Counted from the stretch's first letter, positions 8,151-17,226 are shown. The stretch: DNA of 64,000 nucleotides from Mycolicibacterium brisbanense (GCF_001570425.1 NZ_BCSX01000018.1:1-64000), one strand, 5' to 3'. A program made the numbers and translations. The notes: generated from the sequence alone by a model not told the origin.

Positions 8151-9524
8151 CTAGGACGCGGCTTTCTCGGTCTCCTTGACCGAAGCGGCGATCTCCTCGA
8201 GTTCCTCGATCCTTGTCCTGGCGTAGGCCTGCTGCTCGGTGATGGTGAGCTGGCCACGCTGGCGGCTGAGGAACGTCACCGTCCACGACAGCAGGGTGGC
8301 GATCTTCGTCTTGAAGCCCACGAGGTAGATCAGGTGCAAGCCCAGCCAGGCCAGCCAGGCGAAGAACCCGCTGAACTCGAACTTGCCGACCTTGGCCACC
8401 GCGTTCCACTTCGAGACCGTCGCCATCGAGCCCTTGTCGAAGTACTTGAACGGCGTGCGGATCTTCGGGCTGGTGCCGCTGACCTCCCGCTTGATCAGCT
8501 TGGCCGCGTACTTGCCGCCCTGGATGGCGCCCTGTGCCATCCCCGGCACGCCATCGACAGCGGCCATGTCGCCGACGACGAACACGTTCGGGTGCCCCGG
8601 GATGGTCAGGTCGGGAAGCACCTTGACCCGGCCCGCGCGGTCCAGCTCCACGCCGCACTGCGCGGCGAGGTCCTTACCGAGCGGGCTGGCCGAGACACCG
8701 GCAGACCACACCTTGCACGCCGATTCGATACGGCGCAGCGTGCCGTCCTTGTCCTTGACGGTGATGCCGTTGTGATCGACGTCGGTCACCATGGCGTTGA
8801 GCTGGATCTCCACGCCCATCTTCTCCAGCCGGGCCTTGGCGCGCTGGCCGAGCTTCTCGCCCATGGGCGGCAGCACGGCCGGCGCGGCGTCGAGCAGGAT
8901 GACGTGCGCCTCGGTGGGGTCGATGTGGCGGAAGCTGCCGCGCAGCGTCTGGTCGGCGAGCTCCTGGATCTGGCCGGCCATCTCGACGCCGGTGGGCCCC
9001 GCGCCGACGACAACGAAGGTGAGCAGCTTCTTGCGGCGTTCGGGGTCACTCGACCGCTCGGCCTGCTCGAACGCACCCAAGATGCGGCCACGCAGCTCAA
9101 GTGCGTCGTCGATCGACTTCATTCCCGGCGCCCACTCGGCGAAGTGGTCGTTGCCGAAGTAGGACTGGCCTGCGCCCGCGGCGATGATCAGGCTGTCGTA
9201 CGGCGTCGAATAGGTGTGTCCGAGCAGGACCGATTCGACGGTCTGCTTCTCCAGGTCGATGTGCGTGACGTCACCGAGCAGAACCTGCGCGTTGCGCTGT
9301 TTGCGCAGGATCAGCCGGGTCGGCGGGGCGATCTCACCTTCGGAGATGATGCCGGTGGCCACCTGGTACAGCAGCGGCTGGAACAGGTGATGCGTGGTGC
9401 GGGCGATCAACTTGACGTCGACATCAGCGTTCTTGAGCGTTTGCGCGGCGTTCAAGCCACCAAAACCCGATCCGATGATGACGACCTTATGCCGATCCGT
9501 TGCCGTGGCTCCGGGGTGGCTCAT
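8151..9524 (-). CDS. ndh: Type II NADH dehydrogenase
   Basis: A 457-residue membrane-associated flavoprotein that passes electrons from NADH to menaquinone without pumping protons. It is the main NADH dehydrogenase of mycobacteria. Two Rossmann folds are visible: FAD-binding VVIIGSGFGGLNAAQTL near residues 14-30, and NADH-binding VVVGAGPTGVEMAGQI in the middle. The C-terminal region has the hydrophobic stretch expected for membrane attachment. The start MSHPGATATDRHK matches M. smegmatis Ndh from memory. GAGGAGC precedes the ATG at 9524. Convergent with ureD. Confidence 0.97.
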   Translation of the reverse strand: MSHPGATATDRHKVVIIGSGFGGLNAAQTLKNADVDVKLIARTTHHLFQPLLYQVATGIISEGEIAPPTRLILRKQRNAQVLLGDVTHIDLEKQTVESVLLGHTYSTPYDSLIIAAGAGQSYFGNDHFAEWAPGMKSIDDALELRGRILGAFEQAERSSDPERRKKLLTFVVVGAGPTGVEMAGQIQELADQTLRGSFRHIDPTEAHVILLDAAPAVLPPMGEKLGQRAKARLEKMGVEIQLNAMVTDVDHNGITVKDKDGTLRRIESACKVWSAGVSASPLGKDLAAQCGVELDRAGRVKVLPDLTIPGHPNVFVVGDMAAVDGVPGMAQGAIQGGKYAAKLIKREVSGTSPKIRTPFKYFDKGSMATVSKWNAVAKVGKFEFSGFFAWLAWLGLHLIYLVGFKTKIATLLSWTVTFLSRQRGQLTITEQQAYARTRIEELEEIAASVKETEKAAS

Positions 9525-9576
9525 TCGTTGCTCCTCGCGGACGTATACCTGTTCAATACCAACTGACAGGGTAGTC

Positions 9577-9591
9577 GGCAGGATTCCTGCC
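9577..9591. terminator. Short symmetrical hairpin between ndh and the upstream gene
   Basis: GGCAGGA and TCCTGCC pair around one central base. It lies 33 bases after the stop of the leftward oxidoreductase gene and 53 bases before the ndh start. It could be a weak terminator or an operator; there is no T run. Confidence 0.3.
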
Positions 9592-9623
9592 AGCGCGGTG
9601 AGATGGCTCATCGCACTGATTGT

Positions 9624-10550
9624 TTACCCCGATATCAGCGGTTTGAGCGCTTCACCGACGGCTGTGATGCCGCCGGGGACGTAGCCACCGATCGTGACCG
9701 GGCTCAGGATCACCCCGTCGACGCCGGCGTCGAAGACCTTGGCCTGCAGTTGCTCGGCCACCTGCTCGCCCGTGCCGACCACGGCCCGCTGCTTGAAGTC
9801 GTCGGGAACCGCGTCGGCGCTCACCTGGTCGCCGATCAGGGCGATCACCAGCATGCTGGTCTCCAGTGTCGCGGGGTCGCGGCCGATCTTCTCGCACTCT
9901 TGTTTGACGACGGCGATCTTGCGGGGCAGTTCGTCGAATTCCGCGATGATGTTCAGGTGGTCGAAGTGCCGGGCCGCCAGCGGGATGGTCTTCTTCTCGC
10001 CGCTGCCGCCGATCATCAGCGGAATGTGTTCGCGGAACCGGGGATTGGCCATGGCCTCGACGGTTTTGTAGTACTTGCCGCTGAAGGTCGGTCGCTTGCC
10101 CTCGATCATCGGGATGATGATCTGCAGCGCTTCGTCGAGCTTGTTGAACCGTTCGGTGAACGTGCCGAACTCGAAGCCGAGCTGGTCGTGCTCGAGTTCG
10201 AACCATCCGGTGCCGATGCCCAGGATCGCGCGGCCCTGGCTGACCACGTCGAGCGTGGTGATGGCCTTGGCCAGCAGGGTCGGGTTCCGGTAGGTGTTGC
10301 CGGTGACCAGGGTGCCGAGCTGGACCCGCTCGGTCGCGGTGGCCAGCGCTCCCAAGGCCGTATAGGCCTCCAGCATCGGCTGGTCGGGGGTGCCCAGGCC
10401 GGGCAGCTGATAGAAGTGGTCCATCACGAAGACCGAGTCGAAGCCTGCGTTCTCGGCTTCGGAAGCCTGCGCGATGACAGTCGGGAAGAGTTCAGAAACG
10501 CCTGTGCCGTAGGAGAAGTTCGGGATCTGGAGGCCGAGTTTTATGGTCAC
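9624..10550 (-). CDS. LLM-class (probably F420-dependent) oxidoreductase
   Basis: A 308-residue luciferase-like TIM-barrel protein. Residues 1-60 show the family opening (TIKLGLQIPNFSYGTG, then DSVFVMDHFYQLPG). Later come AITTLDVVSQGRAILGIGTGW and PLMIGGSGEKKTIPLAARH, typical of F420- or FMN-dependent members. In mycobacteria most such proteins use cofactor F420. It corresponds to Rv1855c, also upstream of ndh. The start is a GTG at 10550. The substrate is unknown. The gene ahead of it (SDR) ends 69 bases upstream on the same strand. Confidence 0.88.
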   Translation of the reverse strand: MTIKLGLQIPNFSYGTGVSELFPTVIAQASEAENAGFDSVFVMDHFYQLPGLGTPDQPMLEAYTALGALATATERVQLGTLVTGNTYRNPTLLAKAITTLDVVSQGRAILGIGTGWFELEHDQLGFEFGTFTERFNKLDEALQIIIPMIEGKRPTFSGKYYKTVEAMANPRFREHIPLMIGGSGEKKTIPLAARHFDHLNIIAEFDELPRKIAVVKQECEKIGRDPATLETSMLVIALIGDQVSADAVPDDFKQRAVVGTGEQVAEQLQAKVFDAGVDGVILSPVTIGGYVPGGITAVGEALKPLISG

Positions 10551-10618
10551 GCCTTCACGTAACCAGCTCCTAAGCGGAGTGGCAACCCCGTTTAGCTCCG
10601 AGTGAACGGCGGAATATT

Positions 10619-11293
10619 TCAGGCGAAGCTTGCCAACGCGCCCTGCCCGACGTGCATGGTCTCGCCGGTGATGTGGCGGGCGGCAGGCGTGGTCAGGAAC
10701 ACCGCGAGCCGCGCCATCTCGTCGGCAACCGACGGCGGCGTGCTGGTCAGGCCGGCGTATCCCGGCTCTGCGCTGAGGCCAGGAGCGATGGCGTTGACGG
10801 TGATCCCGCGGGTGCCGAAGTAGGCGGCCTGCCCGGCGGTCCAGTCGGCCAATGCGGCCTTGACCGCGGCGTCGGCGCTGCCCGCGCGGGGGCTTTCGGT
10901 GATGACGTTGACGATGGTGCCGCCCGAACGCAGGTGATCGCCGATGATCTGCACCGTCAGCGCGGCGGACACCACGGTGCTGTCGAGGGCGTTGCGCCAG
11001 GCTGCGGCGTGGTCGGCCAGTGTGAAGGTACGCGGGTCCTTGGCATCCCAGCGCGGAGCCGGGACGTTGACCAGCGTGTCGATGTGGTGCGGGAACAGCC
11101 GGCGGGCCTGCTCGAGGCTGGCCGCATCGGTGTTGTCGAAGACGATCGACTCGACCTCGAGCTCCTTGGCGGCGACCTCGAGGTCGTCACGGCGACTGCC
11201 GGCGATAACCACGTTGTGGCCGGCATCTTTGAAGCCCGCCGCGATGACGCGGCCGAACTCTGTATCGCCGCCGGTGACCAGCACCTCCGCCAT
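10619..11293 (-). CDS. Short-chain dehydrogenase-like protein with degenerate active site
   Basis: A 224-residue SDR-fold protein, the counterpart of Rv1856c. The nucleotide motif is TGGDTEFG (residues 7-14), and ITVNAIAPG and FLTTPAARHITGETMHV are the usual C-terminal SDR features. The catalytic YxxxK is not intact: the lysine in DAAVKAAL is present, but the tyrosine position is aspartate. The enzyme may therefore be non-catalytic or bind a nucleotide for another purpose. It is transcribed divergently from modB. GGAGGTACATC precedes the ATG at 11293. Confidence 0.8.
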   Translation of the reverse strand: MAEVLVTGGDTEFGRVIAAGFKDAGHNVVIAGSRRDDLEVAAKELEVESIVFDNTDAASLEQARRLFPHHIDTLVNVPAPRWDAKDPRTFTLADHAAAWRNALDSTVVSAALTVQIIGDHLRSGGTIVNVITESPRAGSADAAVKAALADWTAGQAAYFGTRGITVNAIAPGLSAEPGYAGLTSTPPSVADEMARLAVFLTTPAARHITGETMHVGQGALASFA

Positions 11294-11411
11294 GATGTAC
11301 CTCCATGTACCTGGGGATCGCCACCCGGACGGGGACGATCACCCGACGATGTTACTGGACGGTAGCAATCTGACGAAACCTGACGCGCACCAATCTGGCT
11401 GTTAGTTCGCC

Positions 11412-11417
11412 TACGGT
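11412..11417 (+). promoter_or_regulatory. Predicted -10 element of a leaderless transcript before modB
   Basis: TACGGT fits the mycobacterial TAnnnT -10 pattern and is followed seven bases later by ATG at 11425. That spacing puts the start of transcription on the first base of a start codon. The -35 region is not obvious. Confidence 0.4.
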
Positions 11418-11424
11418 TTGTGCC

Positions 11425-11460
11425 ATGACGCGGACCAGCACCGGCGCACCCCGGTCGTGA
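11425..11460 (+). CDS. Possible 11-residue leader peptide overlapping modB
   Basis: An ATG at 11425 opens a reading frame of 11 codons, [11 protein letters not shown], ending in TGA at 11458-11460. That stop overlaps the modB GTG (11457-11459) in a GTGA arrangement. With the upstream TACGGT it would be a leaderless upstream frame that couples translation into modB, which has no convincing ribosome site of its own. Such short leaderless frames are known in mycobacteria. It is too short to support by composition. Confidence 0.35.
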   Translation: MTRTSTGAPRS

Positions 11461-12251
11461 GCGCACCGCCCGGCCTGCCCCGGTGGATCTATCTGCCTGC
11501 CGCCCTCGGCGCGGTCTTCGTCGTACTGCCGCTGGTCGCCGTGGTGGTGAAGGTCGACTGGACCCGGTTCTGGACGCTCATCGTCAGTGATTCGTCCACG
11601 GCCGCGCTGCTGCTGAGCCTCAAGACCGCGTCCGCGAGCACGCTGCTGTGCCTTCTGCTCGGTGTCCCGTTGGGGTTGGTGTTGGCACGCAGCGAAGGCA
11701 GGCTGGTGCGGCTGACCCGACCGCTGATCCTGCTGCCGTTGGTGCTGCCACCCGTGGTGGGCGGGATCGCGCTGCTGTACGCGTTCGGCAGGCTCGGCCT
11801 CATCGGCCGGTATCTGGAGGCCGCCGGGGTGCACATCGCCTTCACCACGGCGGCCGTCGTGCTCGCGCAGACCTTCGTCTCGCTGCCCTTCCTGGTGATC
11901 TCGCTGGAAGGGGCGGCACGTACCGCCGGCGCCGAATACGAGGTGGTGGCCGCCACCCTGGGGGCGCGGCCCAGCACGGTGTGGTGGCGCGTGACACTGC
12001 CATTGCTCGCCCCCGGGCTCCTGTCGGGCGCGGTGCTGGCCTTCGCCCGCGCGCTGGGGGAGTTCGGCGCCACGTTGACATTCGCGGGCTCGCGTCAGGG
12101 CGTGACCAGGACCCTGCCGTTGGAGATCTACCTGCAACGCGAGGCCGACGCCGATGCCGCCGTGGCCTTGTCAGTGGTGCTGGTGGTGGTGGCCGCGGTC
12201 GTGGTGATCGGGCTCGGCGGCCGTCGGCTGCGCTCGGGAGCGTGGGCATGA
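11457..12251 (+). CDS. modB: Molybdate ABC transporter permease
   Basis: A 264-residue inner-membrane permease with about five to six hydrophobic segments (for example residues 10-30 and 50-75). The EAA loop [20 protein letters not shown] contacts the ATPase. I chose the GTG at 11457, giving [13 protein letters not shown], which resembles ModB of M. tuberculosis (Rv1858). Its last four bases overlap modC. The molybdate-binding protein modA, which precedes modB in M. tuberculosis, is not here. Confidence 0.9.
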   Translation: MSAPPGLPRWIYLPAALGAVFVVLPLVAVVVKVDWTRFWTLIVSDSSTAALLLSLKTASASTLLCLLLGVPLGLVLARSEGRLVRLTRPLILLPLVLPPVVGGIALLYAFGRLGLIGRYLEAAGVHIAFTTAAVVLAQTFVSLPFLVISLEGAARTAGAEYEVVAATLGARPSTVWWRVTLPLLAPGLLSGAVLAFARALGEFGATLTFAGSRQGVTRTLPLEIYLQREADADAAVALSVVLVVVAAVVVIGLGGRRLRSGAWA

Positions 12252-13330
12252 CGGGGCTGGCCGTGCGTGCCGTGCTCGAGCGCCGGGGCCTCGATCTGGA
12301 GTTCACGGTCCCGCCCGGCGAAGTGCTGGCGGTGCTCGGACCCAACGGCGCAGGGAAGTCGACGACGTTGCACGTCATCGCCGGTCTGGTGGCCCCCGAA
12401 GTGGGCCGTGTCCGGATCGGCGATCGGGTGGTCACCGACACCGAGGCCGGCATCCGGGTGCCGCCCCACGCGCGCCGTGTGGGTTTGATGCTGCAGAACC
12501 CGCTGTTGTTTCCGCATCTCAGCGTCAGTGCCAACGTGGCGTTCGGCCCACGCAGCCGGGGGCGCGTGACTCGCGCGGCCGCCCGGGACTGTGCGCACCG
12601 CTGGTTGGCCGAGGTCGACGGGAGTGACCTGGCCGATCGCACGCCGCGGCAGCTATCCGGGGGGCAGGCTCAGCGGGTCGCGTTGGCGCGGGCGCTGGCC
12701 GCCGAGCCCGACGTGCTGCTGCTGGACGAGCCGATGGCGGGCCTCGATGTCGCGGTGGCGGGCGCGATGCGCAAAGTGCTGCGCCGGGTGCTGACGGCAG
12801 ACGGCCGGTGTGCGGTGTTGATCACCCATGACCTGCTCGATGTCTTGACGCTGGCCGACCGGGTGGTGGTGCTGGAATCCGGTCGCATCGTCGAAAGTGG
12901 TTCGACCGCAGCGGTATTGGCCGTGCCGAAGAGCCGTTTCGCGGCCCGCCTTGCGGGTGTCAACCTCGTCGCCGGTACCGCCGACGGTGCGGGTGGCCTG
13001 ACGACCGATTGGGGTGTCAGCTGGCACGGCATGCCTGCCGAGGACGTGGTCGCCGGCGGTCCCGCGGTCGCGGTGTTCGCACCGTCGGCCGTGGCCGTCT
13101 ACCGCGACGAGCCGCATGGCAGCCCACGCAACACCGTCGCCGTCACCGTCGCCGAGCTCGACAGCCGCGGGCCCGGCATCCGGGTGCGCGCCGACGAGCA
13201 ACCGGACGGCGCTCCCGGACTGGCCGCCGACATCACCGCGGAGTCGGCCGCGCAGCTGCGATTGGCGCCGGGGGAGCGGGTGTACTTCACCGTCAAGGCG
13301 CAGGAGGTTGCGGTGCATCCCGCGCCGTAA
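12248..13330 (+). CDS. modC: Molybdate ABC transporter ATP-binding protein
   Basis: A 360-residue protein with an N-terminal ABC ATPase and a C-terminal TOBE/Mop-type domain. Walker [10 protein letters not shown] is at residues 31-39, the signature is [15 protein letters not shown], and Walker B is [13 protein letters not shown], followed by the switch histidine in LITHDLL. Residues from about 285 on, with [15 protein letters not shown], look like the oxyanion-binding TOBE domain. It energises ModB. The start ATG overlaps the modB stop by four bases. Confidence 0.92.
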   Translation: MTGLAVRAVLERRGLDLEFTVPPGEVLAVLGPNGAGKSTTLHVIAGLVAPEVGRVRIGDRVVTDTEAGIRVPPHARRVGLMLQNPLLFPHLSVSANVAFGPRSRGRVTRAAARDCAHRWLAEVDGSDLADRTPRQLSGGQAQRVALARALAAEPDVLLLDEPMAGLDVAVAGAMRKVLRRVLTADGRCAVLITHDLLDVLTLADRVVVLESGRIVESGSTAAVLAVPKSRFAARLAGVNLVAGTADGAGGLTTDWGVSWHGMPAEDVVAGGPAVAVFAPSAVAVYRDEPHGSPRNTVAVTVAELDSRGPGIRVRADEQPDGAPGLAADITAESAAQLRLAPGERVYFTVKAQEVAVHPAP

Positions 13331-13505
13331 CGGTGTCCCGTGCACAGGCGATAACCGGTGGGATTGCCGCCGACGCGGCCCGATTGCCGGGTCGGGCGTG
13401 GCGGCGCTGACCTTGTCATGCCAGCAATCGTTGATGCGCGTTGCGGCATGGGCTTTTGCGCTCGCCAGCAATCTCTCAGTTGAGCACTCTAAGAGCAACT
13501 CACAC

Positions 13506-13533
13506 TTGCGTCACGGCGGTAACACGGTAGTTT
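13506..13533 (+). promoter_or_regulatory. Predicted leaderless promoter of apa
   Basis: TTGCGT (13506-13511), a 16-base spacer and TAGTTT (13528-13533) are followed by seven bases and the ATG at 13541. No purine-rich ribosome site exists, so the transcript probably starts at the ATG. Confidence 0.5.
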
Positions 13534-13540
13534 CTTCCCC

Positions 13541-14548
13541 ATGGACGAGTCGGACGCGATGTCTCCTCGACGTAGAGGCCTGTCGAAAAAACTGGCACTG
13601 GCCGCGGTGACCAGCGTGACCGCGGCGGCTGTGGCGCTGCCTGCGGTCGCACAAGCGGATCCCGCGCCGCCGCCCCCGCCGCCCGGCAACACCTTCCTGC
13701 CCGCGCCCCCACCTGATCCGAACGCTCCGCCCGCACCCGCGGCTCCGGCACCGGGCGCCCCTGCAGCTCCGGCCGCCCCCGGCGCCCCCGCGCAAGCCGG
13801 CGCGCCCGCCCCGGCGCCTGCCGATCCGAACGCCCCGCCCGCACCTCCGGCTCCGCCCGCGCCGGAGCCCGGCCGCATCGACAACGCGGCGGGCGGATTC
13901 AGCTATCTGCTGCCTGCGGGTTGGAAAGTCTCCGATGCCACCCAGCTGTCGTACGGGCAGGCACTGCTGACCAAGATTCCGCCGGAGGGCACACCCGAGC
14001 CGCCCAACGACACGAGCGTCCTGCTCGGTCGGCTGGATCTGAAGCTGTTCGCCGGTGCCGAGGCCGACAACGGCAAGGCCGCGGTCCGGTTGGCGTCGGA
14101 CATGGGTGAGTTCTTCATGCCGTTCCCCGGTACCCGGGTCAACCAGGAGACCGTGCCGCTCAACGCCAACGGATTGCCCGGCGCCGCTTCGTATTACGAG
14201 GTCAAGTTCACCGACGCCAACAAGCCCAACGGTCAGATCTGGGCCGGTGTGGTCGGCAATCCGACGCCTGCGAACGCGCCCCGTGGCCAGCGCACCCCCG
14301 AACGGTGGTTCGTGGTCTGGCTCGGCTCCGCCACGCACCCCGTCGACAAGAACGCCGCTGTGGCCCTGGCGAACTCGATCCGCCCGTGGACACCGCCGGC
14401 TGCACCGCCGCCGGATCCGAACGCCCCCGCTGCGCCGCCGGCTGATCCGAACGCGCCGCCTGCGCCCAACGCCCCACCGGGGCGGCCGGCTCTGGGTGTG
14501 CCGGTTCCGGTCACCAACGCTCCGCCGGAGATGATGCCGCCGTCGTAG
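13541..14548 (+). CDS. apa: Alanine/proline-rich secreted antigen, Apa (fibronectin-attachment) family
   Basis: A 335-residue exported protein. Residues 1-40 form a signal peptide ([16 protein letters not shown], hydrophobic core, cut near AQA-DPAPP). About residues 40-115 are a Pro/Ala-rich stalk with repeated DPNAPPAP units. A globular domain follows ([59 protein letters not shown]), and the C-terminus is again a Pro-rich tail. The mycobacterial homologue (Rv1860) is an O-mannosylated secreted adhesin that binds fibronectin. Position after modC is conserved. Confidence 0.94.
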   Translation: MDESDAMSPRRRGLSKKLALAAVTSVTAAAVALPAVAQADPAPPPPPPGNTFLPAPPPDPNAPPAPAAPAPGAPAAPAAPGAPAQAGAPAPAPADPNAPPAPPAPPAPEPGRIDNAAGGFSYLLPAGWKVSDATQLSYGQALLTKIPPEGTPEPPNDTSVLLGRLDLKLFAGAEADNGKAAVRLASDMGEFFMPFPGTRVNQETVPLNANGLPGAASYYEVKFTDANKPNGQIWAGVVGNPTPANAPRGQRTPERWFVVWLGSATHPVDKNAAVALANSIRPWTPPAAPPPDPNAPAAPPADPNAPPAPNAPPGRPALGVPVPVTNAPPEMMPPS

Positions 14549-14589
14549 TGGTCACCTTGGGCTCGGCCGTTTGGCCGGGCCCAAAGTGC

Positions 14590-14847
14590 CTACGGCCCTA
14601 CGTACGGCACGTTGCCTGCGAGGTTGTTGACGTTCATCAGGTAGCAGTTGGTGCCGCCGAAGCCCATCGCGCCGGCCGTCACGCACCGTTGGAACGTGCC
14701 GTCCTGTGCGATCGGTCCGTCACAGGTCGTGCCGCCGCCCCAAGGCGTCCAGCCGCCCTGGCACCCAGCGCCGGCCGGCGCCGCAGTCGCCAGTGCGATG
14801 CCACTCGCCGCCAGCGCGGTGACTGCCAGTCCAATGAGAGCCTTCAT
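14590..14847 (-). CDS. Small secreted cysteine-containing protein (CDGP-type)
   Basis: An 85-residue protein. Residues 1-27 are a signal peptide (KALIGLAVTALAASGIALAT, cut near PAGA-GCQGG). The mature part of about 58 residues has four cysteines and the motif GGTTCDGPIAQDGTFQRC, and resembles a mycobacterial family I know as CDGP-domain proteins. The function is unknown; two disulfides are plausible. GAGGAGAC precedes the ATG at 14847. It converges on apa, whose stop is 42 bases away, and no operon partner is visible. Confidence 0.8.
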   Translation of the reverse strand: MKALIGLAVTALAASGIALATAAPAGAGCQGGWTPWGGGTTCDGPIAQDGTFQRCVTAGAMGFGGTNCYLMNVNNLAGNVPYVGP

Positions 14848-15305
14848 CGCCGTCTCCTCGTCGAACCCGCGGAATGTGTTTGCTGGCCGAACGCTGTGGC
14901 GTGTGGTGCTGGTGTGACGGGAGTGGCTTGTGTGAGATTGCTGAACGGTGACCCCGGTGGACATCCGGGGTTGGACCCGACGCGTGACCCACGTCGCCGA
15001 CCTGACGCATCTGTGCTGTACACCGCGACCTTCCGCACTCTCGTGGCGTCGCATCTGCGCGGCGCCGGACTTGATCCACAGCGAGTTGCCAGATGAGACA
15101 GAGAATAGTCGCGTAACGACACGCCGACAATGTGATATCGATTTGCTCGCGAGTTGCCTGTGCGACCGCGGTGACACTGTCGCGACGGCGATCGTCGGCC
15201 GATCGTTCCCAATTCGTCAGATCAATTGTTACGTTCGATGGGTACATCTAGGAGAGGCCCCGCGGGCCCCGCTGGGCTGAGCCGGCGACAGGCAGGAGAT
15301 CTGCA
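14848..15305. other. 458-bp intergenic region with no supported gene
   Basis: The region separates two divergent genes. Reading frames across it have poor codon bias and no family resemblance. It is less GC-rich around 15080-15240 and should hold the promoters of both neighbours, but I could not pick convincing -35/-10 pairs. AGGAGAT at 15295-15301 is the ribosome site of the next gene. Confidence 0.6.
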
Positions 15306-15608
15306 ATGGATGTAATGGCGACGACCGAGTTCCTGGCCCGCTCCACGACGCTGACCAGTGTTGGCTGGATCGGCTACATCATCATCGGTGCGATTGCGGG
15401 CTGGATCGCGGGCAAGATCGTCAAGGGCGGTGGTTCGGGCATCTTGATGAACATCGTCATCGGAATCATCGGTGCGTTGATCGGTGGGTTCTTGCTGAGC
15501 TTCTTCCTCAACACGGCCGCGGGTGGTTGGTGGTTCACTCTGTTCACGGCGATCCTGGGCTCGGTGATCCTGCTCTGGATTGTCGGATTGGTGCGCAGAG
15601 GCAACTGA
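15306..15608 (+). CDS. GlsB/YeaQ/YmgE-family small membrane protein
   Basis: A 100-residue protein with three hydrophobic segments. The family signature is [20 protein letters not shown] near residues 22-42, then [20 protein letters not shown] and a last helix. YeaQ/GlsB proteins are stress-associated membrane proteins without a defined biochemical role. It is the counterpart of Rv1861, which also lies between apa and adhA. GGAGAT precedes the ATG by five bases. It ends 10 bases before adhA, so the two may be co-transcribed. Confidence 0.88.
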   Translation: MDVMATTEFLARSTTLTSVGWIGYIIIGAIAGWIAGKIVKGGGSGILMNIVIGIIGALIGGFLLSFFLNTAAGGWWFTLFTAILGSVILLWIVGLVRRGN

Positions 15609-15618
15609 TGCCCGCCCC

Positions 15619-16635
15619 ATGTCCAAGGGGAGTATGTCTGCCTGGCAGGTTGCCAGTCCCGGTCCGGTCAGCACCAATCCGCTTGAGCGGGTGACGGTTC
15701 CGATCCCGGAGCCGTCACCTGGTGAGCTGCTCCTCGCGGTGCGGGCCTGCGGCGTGTGTCGCACCGATCTGCACGTCGCCGAAGGCGATCTGCCGGTGCA
15801 CCGCGCTCGGGTCATACCCGGGCACGAGGTCGTCGCCGAGGTGGTGGCGGTCGGCCCCGATATCGACGAGAGCTATGCGCCCGGCGACCGTGTCGGGGTG
15901 GCCTGGTTGCGGCACACCTGCGGCCAGTGTGGATATTGCCGCCGCGGACGGGAGAATCTGTGCCCGCATTCGCAATACACCGGGTGGGATGCCGACGGCG
16001 GGTACGCCGAATTCACCACTGCCCCGGCCGCATTCGTTCACCGGCTACCCCAGGGCTATTCCGATTCCGAACTCGCGCCGCTGCTGTGTGCCGGCATCAT
16101 CGGCTACCGCGCGCTCCGGCGCACCGATCTGCCGGCCGGCGGACGGCTCGGTATCTATGGCTTCGGCGGCAGCGCGCACCTGACCGCTCAGGTCGCGATC
16201 GCCCAGGGCGCCACCGTCCACGTCATGACTCGCGGCGAGAGCGCTCGTGAGCTCGCCACGGCGCTCGGAGCCGCGTCGGTGCAGGGCAGCGCCGACCAGC
16301 CGCCGGAACCGCTGGACGCCGCCATTCTGTTCGCGCCGGTGGGGGAGTTGGTGCTGCCCGCGCTCGAAGCGCTCGACCGTGGCGGTGTGCTCGCGATCGC
16401 CGGCATTCACCTCACCGACGTGCCCGCCCTGAACTACCAACGGCATCTGTTCCAAGAACGTGAGATCCGGTCGGTCACGGCCAACACCCGCGATGACGCT
16501 CGACAGTTCCTGGCGTTCGTCGAGAGACACCGGGTGGAGGTCACCACGCCGAGGTATCCGATGGATCGTGCCGACGATGCGCTGGCCGACCTGAGTGCGG
16601 GACGGATCGCCGGCGCGGCGGTCCTCGTGCCCTGA
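15619..16635 (+). CDS. adhA: Zinc-dependent alcohol dehydrogenase
   Basis: A 338-residue medium-chain dehydrogenase, the counterpart of Rv1862. The catalytic zinc site is [10 protein letters not shown] with the ligand pair in PGHEVV; the structural zinc lobe is [15 protein letters not shown]. The Rossmann motif is [17 protein letters not shown], with one unusual serine. It should interconvert alcohols and aldehydes with NAD(P). Two starts are possible: ATG at 15619 or ATG at 15634 (AAGGGGAG lies very close to the latter). Its stop is five bases from the convergent gene at 16641. Confidence 0.9.
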   Translation: MSKGSMSAWQVASPGPVSTNPLERVTVPIPEPSPGELLLAVRACGVCRTDLHVAEGDLPVHRARVIPGHEVVAEVVAVGPDIDESYAPGDRVGVAWLRHTCGQCGYCRRGRENLCPHSQYTGWDADGGYAEFTTAPAAFVHRLPQGYSDSELAPLLCAGIIGYRALRRTDLPAGGRLGIYGFGGSAHLTAQVAIAQGATVHVMTRGESARELATALGAASVQGSADQPPEPLDAAILFAPVGELVLPALEALDRGGVLAIAGIHLTDVPALNYQRHLFQEREIRSVTANTRDDARQFLAFVERHRVEVTTPRYPMDRADDALADLSAGRIAGAAVLVP

Positions 16636-16640
16636 CGGGC

Positions 16641-17123
16641 CTACATCGCGGCCAGCGCGGCGCCGAGCCGGCCGGCCAGGTCGCCGCGCCCGTCCTCGTA
16701 CAGCGGGCCGCAGCCGTCGGTCAGCACCCGGTTCAGCCGCGCCATGCCGCGCGCACTGACCGGCAGCGGCGCGTGCAGCCGCAACCTGATGGCGGCGATG
16801 ACGTCCTCTGCGGCGGCGACGTTGGTGTAGTGCAACGGAACTCGCACGGACCACACGTTCACGTCAGCTTTGGCCTGCTCGACGATCTCATGCAGAACAC
16901 GGGCCAACTCCTCGCGTTCGGCGATCGAGGTCAGGCGGGCCGCGCGCACCGCGATCGGGCTGCCTGCCGGGGTCGGAGCGCCGACCGCCAACATCGCATC
17001 GAGTTTTCCGGCGTTGAGTCGCGCGAGCAGGCGGGCCCGGATCGAGGGCCGAGCCACGGTCGACGAATCTGCGGTGGGCGTGTGGGTGGGGACTGACGCC
17101 GCAGAAAATCGGTTGTCGCTCAT
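16641..17123 (-). CDS. Conserved-looking hypothetical protein divergent from the CGNR regulator
   Basis: A 160-residue soluble protein that I do not recognise. The first 25 residues are Ser/Thr-rich and probably disordered. The rest is helical with balanced charge (SIRARLLARLNAGKLDAMLA, REELARVLHEIVEQAKADV) and has no signal peptide or membrane segment. GAGGT eight bases before the ATG and GATACT further upstream look like its ribosome site and -10. It shares a 122-bp control region with the CGNR gene, containing two symmetrical operator-like dyads, so it is the likely regulatory target of that protein. Confidence 0.7.
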   Translation of the reverse strand: MSDNRFSAASVPTHTPTADSSTVARPSIRARLLARLNAGKLDAMLAVGAPTPAGSPIAVRAARLTSIAEREELARVLHEIVEQAKADVNVWSVRVPLHYTNVAAAEDVIAAIRLRLHAPLPVSARGMARLNRVLTDGCGPLYEDGRGDLAGRLGAALAAM

Positions 17124-17166
17124 GGCAGCTACCTCGTAGTTTGCTCAGTATCGGGCCTGTGGATTC

Positions 17167-17226
17167 GTGACTGGTGAAAACGCTACGCCGGTCACGAGTG
17201 ACTGGTCAACTGATTTAACCGGTCAC
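17167..17226. promoter_or_regulatory. Twin 29-bp operator dyads between divergent genes
   Basis: The half-site GTGACYGGY occurs four times: forward at 17167-17175 and 17198-17206, reverse at 17187-17195 and 17218-17226. Each forward/reverse pair spans exactly 29 bp, and the two dyad centres are 31 bp apart, close to three helical turns. The right dyad covers the predicted -35 of the CGNR gene and the left dyad covers that of the leftward gene. Control by the CGNR protein is inferred. Confidence 0.68.

Noticed and set aside
11648..13330. 560-codon frame that would extend modC upstream into modB
   Set aside because: The ABC ATPase begins at the ATG at 12248, which overlaps the modB stop; the upstream part is a shifted reading of modB.
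15220..15260. SigF-type promoter (GGGTAC) before the GlsB-like stress gene
   Set aside because: The -10-like GGGTAC is present, but no GTTT lies 15-17 bases upstream.
14948..15280. 110-codon frame in the intergenic region before the GlsB-like gene
   Set aside because: No ribosome site, irregular codon use, no family resemblance, and it overlaps the expected promoter region.
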